A stretch of 64,000 nt of DNA from Alphaproteobacteria bacterium (GTDB lineage Bacteria; Pseudomonadota; Alphaproteobacteria; Micavibrionales; Micavibrionaceae), in assembly GCA_028289285.1 (NCBI GenBank), contig JANQRF010000003.1, forward strand, positions 1-64,000, in the 5' to 3' direction. Every line of letters begins with the position of its first letter. The stretch's first letter is position 1. The notes below the pieces were generated by a model. That model did not search any database. It was not told where the DNA came from and worked only from the letters and a program-made list of their open reading frames with translations. This document shows positions 8,748 through 16,502 of this stretch, piece by piece. A program made the position numbers and the translations under genes.

Positions 8748-10706
8748 ATGGCTCAAGCACAAAATACAGATTCATCTATTTCTATTACCCTGCCTGACGG
8801 GGCGGTGCGTGATTATGCGTCCGGGGTGACGGGGTTAGAGATCGCAGAGAGTATTTCCAAGTCTCTGGCCAAATCTGTGGTGGCAATCGAGATTAACGGG
8901 GAATTATCCGACCTGTCTTTGCCGATTGAAAAAGATGCTTCAATCAATCTTGTCAAACGCGATGATGAGGCGGCACTGGAAATGATTCGTCATGACTGTG
9001 CGCATGTGATGGCCGAAGCAGTTCAAAATCTTTTCCCGGGCACACAAGTCACGATTGGCCCTGCGATTGAAAACGGGTTTTATTATGATTTTGCACGTAA
9101 TGAACCGTTTAGCACGGACGATTTCGACGCCATCGAAAAGGAAATGCGCAAAATCGTTGAGCGCGGGGAAAGCTTCACCCGTGAGATTTGGACGCGTGAT
9201 GAAGCAATCAAACATTTTACCTCCAAAGGCGAAATGTTCAAGGTTGAGCTGATTGAAGATTTACCTGAAGGCGAAGAGATTAAAATTTATAAACAGGGCC
9301 AAGGAGAAGACGGTTGGCTTGATCTTTGCCGCGGTCCGCATATGCCCTCAACCAAACAGGTTGGCACGGCCTTTAAATTGATGAAGGTAGCGGGCGCCTA
9401 CTGGCGCGGGGATTCATCCAAAGCGATGCTGACCCGGATTTACGGCACCGCCTGGCGCAATGACAAGGAATTGAAAGCTTATCTTGAGCAGCTTGAAGAA
9501 GCTGAAAAGCGCGACCACCGCAAGCTCGGCAGGGAAATGGATTTATTTCACTTCCAGGAAGAAGCGCCGGGACAGGTCTTTTGGCACAATAATGGCTGGA
9601 TTATTTATACCGAGCTTATGAATTATATGCGCCGGAAAGTCCGCGCACACGGCTATCAGGAAATCAATACGCCGCAGCTTCTTGATGCGCGGTTCTGGCA
9701 GGCCTCGGGCCATTGGGATAAATACCGTGAGAATATGTTCCTGTTCGAAGAGGAAGGCAGTGAGCATCCGGCGGCCCTTAAACCGATGAGCTGCCCGGGC
9801 GGGGCGCAGGTTTATAAGGCCGGGGTACATAGTTATCGTAGCCTGCCGGTACGTCTGGCGGAATTCGGCCATGTCTTCCGTAAAGAGGCATCCGGTGCGC
9901 GTCACGGTCTGATGCGCGTACAGGCTTTTACGCAGGATGATGCGCATATTTTCTGCACGCATGATCAGCTTGAAGATGAAGTTGTCAAAATGTGTGATCT
10001 GATCAAGGACGTCTATAGTGATCTGGGCATGGCAGATGACATCACAGTTCATTTTGCCACACGTCCTGAGCAACGCATTGGCGCAGAAGAAGATTGGGAC
10101 CGGGCTGAAGCCGCCTTGCGCAAAGTTCTGGATCGCATTGATATGAAATGGGTGATCAATGAAGGAGACGGTGCGTTTTACGCGCCGAAACTGGACTTTA
10201 AACTGCGTGATGCGATTGGCCGCGAATGGCAATGCGGCACCGTGCAGGTGGATATGAATATGCCGACCCGCCTGCAGCTCGAATATGTCGGTGAAGATGG
10301 TGCAAGGCACGCACCGCACATGGTGCATCGCGCGATTTTAGGATCGGTTGAACGCTTTATCGGTGTGATGATCGAACATTATGCGGGGAAGTTTCCGCTC
10401 TGGCTGGCGCCGGTGCAATGTGTTGTGGCGCCGATTACAAGCGACGTTGACGGGTATGCCAAAGAAGTAGCTGCACAGCTGCAGGAGGCAGGCCTTCGGG
10501 TCGAAACCGATCTGCGCAATGAAAAGATTAACTATAAAGTCCGTGAGCATTCGCTTGCCAAGGTGCCGGTCATGTTCGTTGTCGGCGGCCGTGAGGCAGA
10601 TCAAAAAACGGTCGCGATCCGTCGTCTTGGCTCCAAAGACCAGGATGTCCAGCCGCTTGAAACTGCCATTTCAGAGCTTGCAAAAGCCAGCAAACCGCCC
10701 TATTAA
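8748..10706 (+). CDS. thrS: Threonyl-tRNA synthetase
   Basis: At 652 residues the protein has full family length. In order it has an N-terminal TGS domain, the editing domain with its HxxxH motif ([10 protein letters not shown]), the class II catalytic core with the CPG zinc-ligand loop (MSCPGG) and motif 2 (FRKEASG...HGLMRV), and a C-terminal anticodon-binding domain. It charges tRNA-Thr with threonine in the cytosol. Motif 2 continues as MRVQAF where many homologues have MRVRAF; the preceding ATP-contacting Arg is retained, so activity is expected. infC follows 70 bp later on the same strand, a linkage common in bacteria. Confidence 0.97.
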   Translation: MAQAQNTDSSISITLPDGAVRDYASGVTGLEIAESISKSLAKSVVAIEINGELSDLSLPIEKDASINLVKRDDEAALEMIRHDCAHVMAEAVQNLFPGTQVTIGPAIENGFYYDFARNEPFSTDDFDAIEKEMRKIVERGESFTREIWTRDEAIKHFTSKGEMFKVELIEDLPEGEEIKIYKQGQGEDGWLDLCRGPHMPSTKQVGTAFKLMKVAGAYWRGDSSKAMLTRIYGTAWRNDKELKAYLEQLEEAEKRDHRKLGREMDLFHFQEEAPGQVFWHNNGWIIYTELMNYMRRKVRAHGYQEINTPQLLDARFWQASGHWDKYRENMFLFEEEGSEHPAALKPMSCPGGAQVYKAGVHSYRSLPVRLAEFGHVFRKEASGARHGLMRVQAFTQDDAHIFCTHDQLEDEVVKMCDLIKDVYSDLGMADDITVHFATRPEQRIGAEEDWDRAEAALRKVLDRIDMKWVINEGDGAFYAPKLDFKLRDAIGREWQCGTVQVDMNMPTRLQLEYVGEDGARHAPHMVHRAILGSVERFIGVMIEHYAGKFPLWLAPVQCVVAPITSDVDGYAKEVAAQLQEAGLRVETDLRNEKINYKVREHSLAKVPVMFVVGGREADQKTVAIRRLGSKDQDVQPLETAISELAKASKPPY

Positions 10707-10776
10707 TATGTTATTCACCATACATTGTTATAACAGTATGCTGACTTGTGGTTTCACAATATAAGGAGATTTGACG

Positions 10777-11397
10777 ATTCCAAGACCGCCTTTTATGCCC
10801 CGCCGCCCTGTTCAGGAAGGCCCGCGCACCAATGAAAATATTACAGCCCCGCAGATCCGCGTTATAGATGGTGATGGTGAAATGCGCGGGGTCATGACCC
10901 CCCAGGACGCTATCAAACTTGCAGAAGAATATGGGCTCGATCTTGTCGAGGTCTCTCCGAATGCTGATCCGCCGGTTTGTAAAATTCTCGACTACGGTAA
11001 ATATAAATACGAACAGCAAAAGAAAGCCAACGAAGCGCGCAAGAAACAAAAAACGATGGATGTGAAGGAAGTGAAAATCCGCCCGACCATCGAAGAGCAT
11101 GATTACCAGGTCAAGCTGCGCAATGCCCGCCGCTTTCTCGAAGAAGAAAATAAAGTCAAAGTCACGCTGCGTTTTCGCGGCCGGGAAATGGCGCACCAGG
11201 AGTTAGCTCTTCAGGTCATGCACCGTTTTCGTGATGATCTCGCAGATCTGTCTAAAGTCGATCAGGAAGCTAAAATGGAAGGCCGTCAGGCGGTGATGAT
11301 GCTCTCGCCCGATAAATCCGGCGCCGCTGTTCCTAGAGCGGAAGAAACTCCTGGCGAAGACGTGCCAAGCGAAGAAGCGCCGGTTGATCCGGCATAA
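10777..11397 (+). CDS. infC: Translation initiation factor IF-3, probable AUU start
   Basis: The 206-residue protein has both IF-3 domains: the N-terminal domain (PRTNENITAPQIRVIDGDGE), a Lys-rich linker and the C-terminal domain (VKEVKIRPTIEEHDYQVKL). It binds the 30S subunit and checks initiator codon pairing. No ATG occurs at a sensible distance from the Shine-Dalgarno AAGGAG (10763-10768). ATT at 10777 lies 8 nt after it, ideal spacing, whereas the in-frame TTG at 10771 is only 2 nt away. AUU starts are the known basis of infC autoregulation in many bacteria. The tail is acidic and Pro/Ala-rich. rpmI and rplT, often next in order, are absent here. Confidence 0.95.
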   Translation: MPRPPFMPRRPVQEGPRTNENITAPQIRVIDGDGEMRGVMTPQDAIKLAEEYGLDLVEVSPNADPPVCKILDYGKYKYEQQKKANEARKKQKTMDVKEVKIRPTIEEHDYQVKLRNARRFLEEENKVKVTLRFRGREMAHQELALQVMHRFRDDLADLSKVDQEAKMEGRQAVMMLSPDKSGAAVPRAEETPGEDVPSEEAPVDPA

Positions 11398-11403
11398 AGC
11401 TTT

Positions 11404-11916
11404 ATGCTGGAAAGCTCTTTCGATCTACACAGTATCATTACGCAGGTTCTGGGCTTTATTGCTCTCACTTTAGGTGTTTATGCCTTTTTTCAAAAAGATG
11501 ATAGGGATCTGAAAATAGCTCTCGTCGCTCAAGCCAGTTTTCTATGCATTCACTTTATCATGCTGAATGCTTTAATGGGCGCTGTAGGCGCCTTTATTTC
11601 AGGTGCGCGTACAGCGTTTTCTCTGATGTCGTTTGCCGGTAAGATGGCGCCGGTTTTTTATATTCTTATCATTATATTTGGATATCTTACATATCAAAGT
11701 CCGGTATCCCTGTTACCTTTACTCTCTAGCCTCATTGCAACGACGGCCTTTTATTTCTTACAAGGCCGTCAGATGCGGATGGCTTTAGTGTGTTCAAGTT
11801 CCTGCTGGCTCTTACACAATATTCTTGTTGGATCGATTGGCCCTGCCATGATGGAGCTTTTCATGATTTGCGCGCTTGTATACCGTATTCATAAAATGCA
11901 AAGCCCTAATTCATAA
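11404..11916 (+). CDS. YgjV-family inner membrane protein
   Basis: This 170-residue, very hydrophobic protein has about five to six membrane segments. The opening (QVLGFIALTLGVYAFFQKDD), the central H-F-x-x-L-N-A segment and the CxxCWLLHN motif near the C-terminus match the Imp-YgjV family (PF10688) of small inner membrane proteins with no established function. It starts 6 nt after the infC stop and may be transcribed with it. The gap to the convergent ABC transporter gene is short and AT-rich. Confidence 0.75.
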   Translation: MLESSFDLHSIITQVLGFIALTLGVYAFFQKDDRDLKIALVAQASFLCIHFIMLNALMGAVGAFISGARTAFSLMSFAGKMAPVFYILIIIFGYLTYQSPVSLLPLLSSLIATTAFYFLQGRQMRMALVCSSSCWLLHNILVGSIGPAMMELFMICALVYRIHKMQSPNS

Positions 11917-11941
11917 CGATGATATTTTTTAAATATATAGA

Positions 11942-13750
11942 TTAAGCTGCTTCTGATTGCAGTTGCCAGAGCCGGGCGAACGTCCCATCTCGTTTGTGAA
12001 TAAGGTCATCGAATGATCCGCTTTCAATGATGCGGCCCTGATCCAGAACAATAATCCGGTCGACATGCCGCACGGTGGACAGGCGGTGCGCAATGAGAAA
12101 GACGGTCCGGTCTGCAAAGGCATTTTCCATGGCAAACTGAATCTTCTTTTCAGACAGGCTATCAAGCGAAGAGGTTGCTTCATCAAAAATAATAATCTCC
12201 GCCTGCCGCACCAGCGCGCGGGCAATGCCAAGCCGCTGGCGCTGCCCGCCGGACAGCTTGATCCCGCGCTCCCCGATCAGCGTGTTATCGCCGTCCGGAA
12301 GCGTTTTGATAAAATCGGCCAGCGCCGCCTGTTCCAGGGTTTTCAGGTAAATCTCTTCAGAAATATCCTGCCGGTCGATGAGGATGTTATCGCGGATACT
12401 CATATTAAACAGCTCGACATCCTGCGGCACAAAACCGATCTGCCCGAGCCACTGACCTGTTGGAATATGTTTCAAATTATTATTATCAATATAAACGCCG
12501 CCCTGATCTGCCAGCATTTGTTTCATCAGCAGTTTCACAAGCGTTGATTTACCGGCACCGCTCTCCCCGACAAAGGCAATTTTCTCCCCGCGTGCAACGT
12601 CAAAATTTATATCATAAACGCCATGGCCTTTATCCGCATCATCCCCGTATGTAAAGGTCAGGTTTTTTAAAGAAATTTGTTTCCAGTTTTTTTCAAGGCT
12701 ACTCAGCGGCTCAATGTCTAAAGGCTTGGGCATTTCCCGTAAGGTTGTAATAAGACGGTACAAACCGTTGCCGTATTCATAAAGTCTTTCCTGAATTTGT
12801 GCGATGACCTCAAGGCTCATCCAAAGCTGGTGCGCCAGAAAAATCGTTGCAGCCAGCGCACCGGCCGTCATATTGCCGTCAAACACAAGTTTAAAGCCGA
12901 GAAAGATAAACAGACTGATCCACAGCCCGGCGATCACATTAATGATCCCCCATCTGATAAGGTTGACTTTATAAGCTCTGATGACTGCATATTGACCTTG
13001 CTCTTCAAGGTCGCGGCCTTTTTCCTGTACATAAGATTGCAGATGAAAAGATTTAACGGTCCGGATAGAGCTTATAAATTCGTAAACACCGCCTAAAAGA
13101 GCTTCAAATTTTTCGTTAAACTTATCATATAGCTTTAAATATGGCTGCCCGAAATAAAGTGCTGCCGATACATAGCTTATAAAAAAACCAAGATATAGGG
13201 CTGGATAATAAGCAGGCATATCGATCACAATAAATGCTGCGGCTATCGCAACGACATGTCCTGCCAGGGGGAAAATATCCCACCTGATATGCCGTAAAAT
13301 TTCCTGGTAACCGCGCCGTCCGGTCATGACACGCTGGAGCTTTCCACCAGAAGCATTACTTTCATGCCATTCGAGCGGTAGCCTGCTTAAATGTTTTATA
13401 CTGTATAGTGTAAAAGCACGTGCGGCTTTTTCCTGCGCACGGATCTCGGGAACAAAAAAGAAATTAGCTGCGCACATTAACACAAAACCAGCCATATAGA
13501 CGATCGATATCCAGACGTAAAAATCTGTATTTTGATAAATGGATCCGTCTTGAAACCGATCAATAATGAACCCTATAAAAATTGGGAAAAGAAAAAAATA
13601 TGTATACCAGAATGTACGAAAAAGTGCGTAAAAGACGACAAGCCATTTAAAAGGCAATAAAAAATGCCATAGCCATGCAGCAATATTCCCCGTGTGCACA
13701 GGCGCTTTACCGGAAGGCGGCATAATAATCTGTTCACGCTGGATTGTCAT
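11942..13750 (-). CDS. ABC exporter, fused membrane and ATPase domains (MsbA-like)
   Basis: The 602-residue half-transporter has an N-terminal six-helix type IV exporter domain (about 35-330) and a C-terminal ATPase with Walker A GESGAGKST, the signature LSGGQRQR, Walker B IIIFDEATSSLD and the H-loop AHRLST. Homodimers of this architecture export lipids, peptides or drugs. Short hydrophilic N-terminus, no C39 domain and no adjacent substrate gene, so the cargo is unknown. It ends convergently with the YgjV-like gene and its promoter must lie in the 13751-13877 gap shared with the FAD oxidoreductase gene. Confidence 0.9.
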   Translation of the reverse strand: MTIQREQIIMPPSGKAPVHTGNIAAWLWHFLLPFKWLVVFYALFRTFWYTYFFLFPIFIGFIIDRFQDGSIYQNTDFYVWISIVYMAGFVLMCAANFFFVPEIRAQEKAARAFTLYSIKHLSRLPLEWHESNASGGKLQRVMTGRRGYQEILRHIRWDIFPLAGHVVAIAAAFIVIDMPAYYPALYLGFFISYVSAALYFGQPYLKLYDKFNEKFEALLGGVYEFISSIRTVKSFHLQSYVQEKGRDLEEQGQYAVIRAYKVNLIRWGIINVIAGLWISLFIFLGFKLVFDGNMTAGALAATIFLAHQLWMSLEVIAQIQERLYEYGNGLYRLITTLREMPKPLDIEPLSSLEKNWKQISLKNLTFTYGDDADKGHGVYDINFDVARGEKIAFVGESGAGKSTLVKLLMKQMLADQGGVYIDNNNLKHIPTGQWLGQIGFVPQDVELFNMSIRDNILIDRQDISEEIYLKTLEQAALADFIKTLPDGDNTLIGERGIKLSGGQRQRLGIARALVRQAEIIIFDEATSSLDSLSEKKIQFAMENAFADRTVFLIAHRLSTVRHVDRIIVLDQGRIIESGSFDDLIHKRDGTFARLWQLQSEAA

Positions 13751-13801
13751 ATTGGCAAGGCTATCTTGTCTATAGGTTTATCACAACTTTTCTTTTTGCA
13801 T

Positions 13802-13861
13802 TTCCCGCAGAAGCGGGAATCTTTTATACTTCTATTTTACAAAGCCCCCGCTTTCGCGGGG
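13802..13861. repeat. Two short GC-rich palindromes, dispersed-repeat type
   Basis: TTCCCGC-AGAA-GCGGGAA at 13802-13819 and CCCCGC-TTTC-GCGGGG at 13846-13861 lie 26 bp apart in the gap between divergent genes. The CCCGC(N4)GCGGG form resembles the small palindromic repeats scattered in many proteobacterial genomes. The first is followed by TCTTTT on the plus strand and could also act as a weak terminator. A related partial word (TGTCATCCCCGC) occurs near 29763. Confidence 0.5.
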
Positions 13862-13877
13862 AAAGCATATTTAAAAA

Positions 13878-15179
13878 ATGTCTGACACCCAGGATTACAT
13901 CGAGACCTATTACCGCGATACGCTGAAGAGTGATAAATCCCGCCCGGTGCTGGATGGGGAGATGCGCGCGGATGTCTGCGTGATTGGCGGCGGGCTGGCC
14001 GGCCTGTCCACGGCGCTCGGCCTGGCTGAATATAAGAAAAAAGTCATATTGCTCGAAGCCAACCGGATCGGCTGGGGTGCTTCGGGGCGCAATGGCGGGT
14101 TTGTCGCCAAAGGCTATGCGTGCGGGTACCGCCAGCTGGTGAAACAGGTTGGTCTGCCGCACACCAAAGAGCTTCATAAGCTGGCGACCCATGGCCGCGC
14201 GCTGATTAAAAAACGCATTGAAAACTATAAGATTGATTGCGGGCCTGTGTTGAACGGTGTGCTGGGCGTGTCCTGGAATAAAAATGAACAGGGCGTGCGG
14301 GATTATATTGATTTCATGCAAACGGAATTAAAAGCGCCTTTGGAATACTGGACCGAAGAGCAGGTGCGCAGTGTCTGTAAAACCGAGCGCTATCATGAAG
14401 GGTTTTATTCACCTGAAGATTACCAGTTCCATCCGCTAAATTATGCGCACGGTCTGGCGGGTGGGATTGAAAGCCATGGCGGGCAGATTTTTGAAAAGAC
14501 AAAAGCTTTATCCATCGATGAAAAGAAAGATGGCGGCTATATCGTCCACACGGCGCAGGGTAAAGTCGTGTGCGATCAGGTGGTGCTGTCTTGCTCCATT
14601 TATATTGATGGCGCATTAAGTACCAAACTCAAATATGCGGCCTTTCCGGTTTACACCTATGTCATGGTGACAACGCCGATCCCGGAAGAGATTTTGGATA
14701 GCGCACTAGCGATGCGTTACGCAATTTTCGACAATCGTTTCGCGCAGGATTATTACCGCCGCCTGCCCGATAACCGGATCTTGTGGGGCGGGCGCGTTGA
14801 TCTGTCCGGGAACACGCAAAATTTAGCGCAGGTGATGCTGCGTGATTTGCTCAAAGTCTATCCGCAGCTCGAAGGACATGTGCAAGCCGATTATGCCTGG
14901 GGCGGGGCGCTGTGTTATGCGCCGCATAAAATGCCTCAAATCGGGGAGCTGAAACCGGGGCTTTGGTATAATACCTGTTTTGGCGGGCACGGGCTGGTGC
15001 CGACATCTGTCGGCGGGGATGTGGTGTCCAGTGCGATTGCTACAGGCGATGAGCGCTATAAGCTTTTTAAGCCGTTCTCAAAGCTCTGGTTTGCCGGCGG
15101 ACCCTTAAGCCCCTATATCGCCCAAAGCGTTTATTACGCTTGGCGCCTACGGGATTTTGTCCGGAATTTGAAAAATTAA
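13878..15179 (+). CDS. FAD-dependent oxidoreductase, DAO family (PuuB-like)
   Basis: This 433-residue flavoenzyme has the N-terminal dinucleotide-binding motif VIGGGLAGLSTALGLAE, an E-binding strand (VILLEANRIGWGASGRNGG) and the C-terminal GG-HGLVPTSVGG FAD contact. The layout is that of gamma-glutamylputrescine/glycine oxidase-type amine oxidases (DadA/PuuB/OrdL group). It would oxidise a primary or secondary amine to an aldehyde or keto product with H2O2. No putrescine-pathway neighbours are present, so the substrate is open. The reading frame overlaps the convergent trxA stop by 4 nt. Confidence 0.88.
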   Translation: MSDTQDYIETYYRDTLKSDKSRPVLDGEMRADVCVIGGGLAGLSTALGLAEYKKKVILLEANRIGWGASGRNGGFVAKGYACGYRQLVKQVGLPHTKELHKLATHGRALIKKRIENYKIDCGPVLNGVLGVSWNKNEQGVRDYIDFMQTELKAPLEYWTEEQVRSVCKTERYHEGFYSPEDYQFHPLNYAHGLAGGIESHGGQIFEKTKALSIDEKKDGGYIVHTAQGKVVCDQVVLSCSIYIDGALSTKLKYAAFPVYTYVMVTTPIPEEILDSALAMRYAIFDNRFAQDYYRRLPDNRILWGGRVDLSGNTQNLAQVMLRDLLKVYPQLEGHVQADYAWGGALCYAPHKMPQIGELKPGLWYNTCFGGHGLVPTSVGGDVVSSAIATGDERYKLFKPFSKLWFAGGPLSPYIAQSVYYAWRLRDFVRNLKN

Positions 15180-15493
15180 GCGACAGATTCCACCCAGCTG
15201 GTCAGGTCTGTCTTGGACATACCGCCAACTTTGGTATCAACAACCTGCCCGTCTTTAAAGGCGATCAGGGTCGGAATACCACGCACGCCGTATTTGGTTG
15301 GCGCTTCAGGGTTTTCGTCGATATTCACTTTGACGATCTTCACTTTATCGCCCATTTCATTGGCGACTTCATCAACGAGTGGGGACAGCGCCTTGCACGG
15401 GCCGCACCATTCCGCCCAGAAATCCACGACCACAGGGCCGTTTGCCCCGAGAACCTCATTGTCAAACTCTGAATCCGTTACATTTTGCGCCAT
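15176..15493 (-). CDS. trxA: Thioredoxin 1
   Basis: The 105-residue cytosolic thioredoxin has the redox site WCGPC (Cys30, Cys33), the DFWAEWCGPC strand-helix and the cis-Pro loop GIPTL. It reduces protein disulfides using thioredoxin reductase. ATG at 15493 has AAGGAG 6 nt upstream; the frame is open further upstream but that extension lacks family similarity. In many alphaproteobacteria trxA directly follows addA. Here the two are separated by about 1 kb holding an unknown gene on the other strand. Confidence 0.95.
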   Translation of the reverse strand: MAQNVTDSEFDNEVLGANGPVVVDFWAEWCGPCKALSPLVDEVANEMGDKVKIVKVNIDENPEAPTKYGVRGIPTLIAFKDGQVVDTKVGGMSKTDLTSWVESVA

Positions 15494-15611
15494 CTCATAC
15501 TCCTTTTTTATGTGATTCTTATTCTTATAAAGGTAAATTCGCCGCGCCAAAGGTCAAGGTTACAAGGGCCGGTCAGCCCAAAAGCCCACAGATTCGGACG
15601 AAAATATAATA

Positions 15612-15621
15612 TTGACATAAT
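15612..15621 (+). promoter_or_regulatory. TTGACATAAT box upstream of the split unknown gene
   Basis: A perfect -35 hexamer TTGACA extended by TAAT. No good -10 is seen at 16-18 nt, so this is the weakest member of the set at 31746, 33149 and 48389. The rest of the 15494-15630 gap holds no other recognised signal. Confidence 0.35.
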
Positions 15622-15630
15622 TTTAAAAGT

Positions 15631-15837
15631 ATGTTTTTTCGCATCATGACTACACAAGCTTTTGCATCGGCTTCTGAAGGCCAAGAAATTGATTTTCAAG
15701 GGATCATCGATACGTTTGATGAAGACCAATCTTTCATCTATGAGCGTGCTCAAGAATGCCATGACAAAGACATACATATCATCAATTTCATTGTATTGAA
15801 TCTTATTAAAGATAAGAAAGAAAAAAACGTCTTGTAG
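15631..15837 (+). CDS. Unknown protein, 5' frame of a split gene
   Basis: The 68-residue frame (or 63 residues from ATG at 15646) is acidic, with no signal peptide, and matches no family I know. It ends at TAG 15835-15837, just after a run of seven A. At 15822-15828 the codon register reads A_AAA_AAC, the classic -1 ribosomal slippery heptamer. A -1 shift there joins it to the long frame ending at 16502 and gives a protein of about 285-290 residues. The alternatives are a one-base loss in the A run (pseudogene) or a sequence error. It sits between addA and trxA, opposite to both. Confidence 0.5.
   Translation: MFFRIMTTQAFASASEGQEIDFQGIIDTFDEDQSFIYERAQECHDKDIHIINFIVLNLIKDKKEKNVL
15822..15828 (+). 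other. Candidate -1 frameshift slippery heptamer A_AAA_AAC
   Basis: In the register of the 15631 frame the codons are GAA AAA AAC GTC. Slipping back one base yields AAA AAA CGT and enters a frame that is open from 15816 to 16502. No strong stimulatory hairpin or upstream Shine-Dalgarno-like word was found by eye, so programmed use is only possible. Confidence 0.4.
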
Positions 15838-15878
15838 ATATCTATGCTCAAGAAATCTTCGGCCAGGTTCCGCGCCGT

Positions 15879-16502
15879 ATGTTGCGTATGAAGATGCAAA
15901 TAGCCAGGGATTTTGTAAAAGCAACAAAAGCGAAAATCACAAAAGAACAAAAGGACTCTCTTAGTAATAAATTTCATCCTATTAACAGTGTTGAAGAACT
16001 TGAAGGGATAAGAGGAAGAGTGGATCAATATTATGTTGTTGTTGTTCTTCTCGACCAGACAGTGAGCGCATCGCAAAAAGCCAATCTCCTTCATGATCTT
16101 GAACAAAAGGGCAGTACCTCAAAATATGGTAAAATGCGCGTGTCTATACCCCATAAAACAAAAGATGTGCTTTATCTTATTTTTCCTGAAGGACCTAAAA
16201 ACGCGCCTCTTAAAAACGGAAGAAAATTGCAAAAATATAGGGATTCTTTAATTGACCGTATCACAGCTTTTGTTCCTGAAGATGTGAAAATAAAACATGT
16301 CGAATATACTTCTGATGATTTGGCACGAAGGCTTTTAGAACAATCTGAAAGTCGTGCACAAACATCTTCGGCCGCAGCTGAAACTTGTTTTACTCGAGTT
16401 ATTGATAAACAATCACCTTATGGTCGTATACACTCGTTGGCTGATGACATAAGAAACGATAGAAATGTCCATCTCGCTAATCAGGGTTGGTTTCCTACAT
16501 AA
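15879..16502 (+). CDS. Unknown protein, 3' frame of a split gene
   Basis: The frame is open from 15816, but the first ATG is at 15879, giving 207 residues. That ATG has no Shine-Dalgarno, and the codons before it (VDIYAQEIFGQVPRR) look coding, which supports fusion with the preceding frame. The protein is basic with charged helices, a strand-like YYVVVVLLD segment and an IPHKTKDVLYLIFPEG segment. I do not recognise the family. It lacks transposase or integrase motifs. The 3' end overlaps the convergent addA stop by 8 nt. Composition is more AT-rich than addA. Confidence 0.55.
   Translation: MLRMKMQIARDFVKATKAKITKEQKDSLSNKFHPINSVEELEGIRGRVDQYYVVVVLLDQTVSASQKANLLHDLEQKGSTSKYGKMRVSIPHKTKDVLYLIFPEGPKNAPLKNGRKLQKYRDSLIDRITAFVPEDVKIKHVEYTSDDLARRLLEQSESRAQTSSAAAETCFTRVIDKQSPYGRIHSLADDIRNDRNVHLANQGWFPT

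Noticed and set aside
15631..16502. Insertion sequence with programmed frameshift
   Set aside because: No DDE/D or integrase motif, no terminal inverted repeats and no target duplication were found around the split gene.
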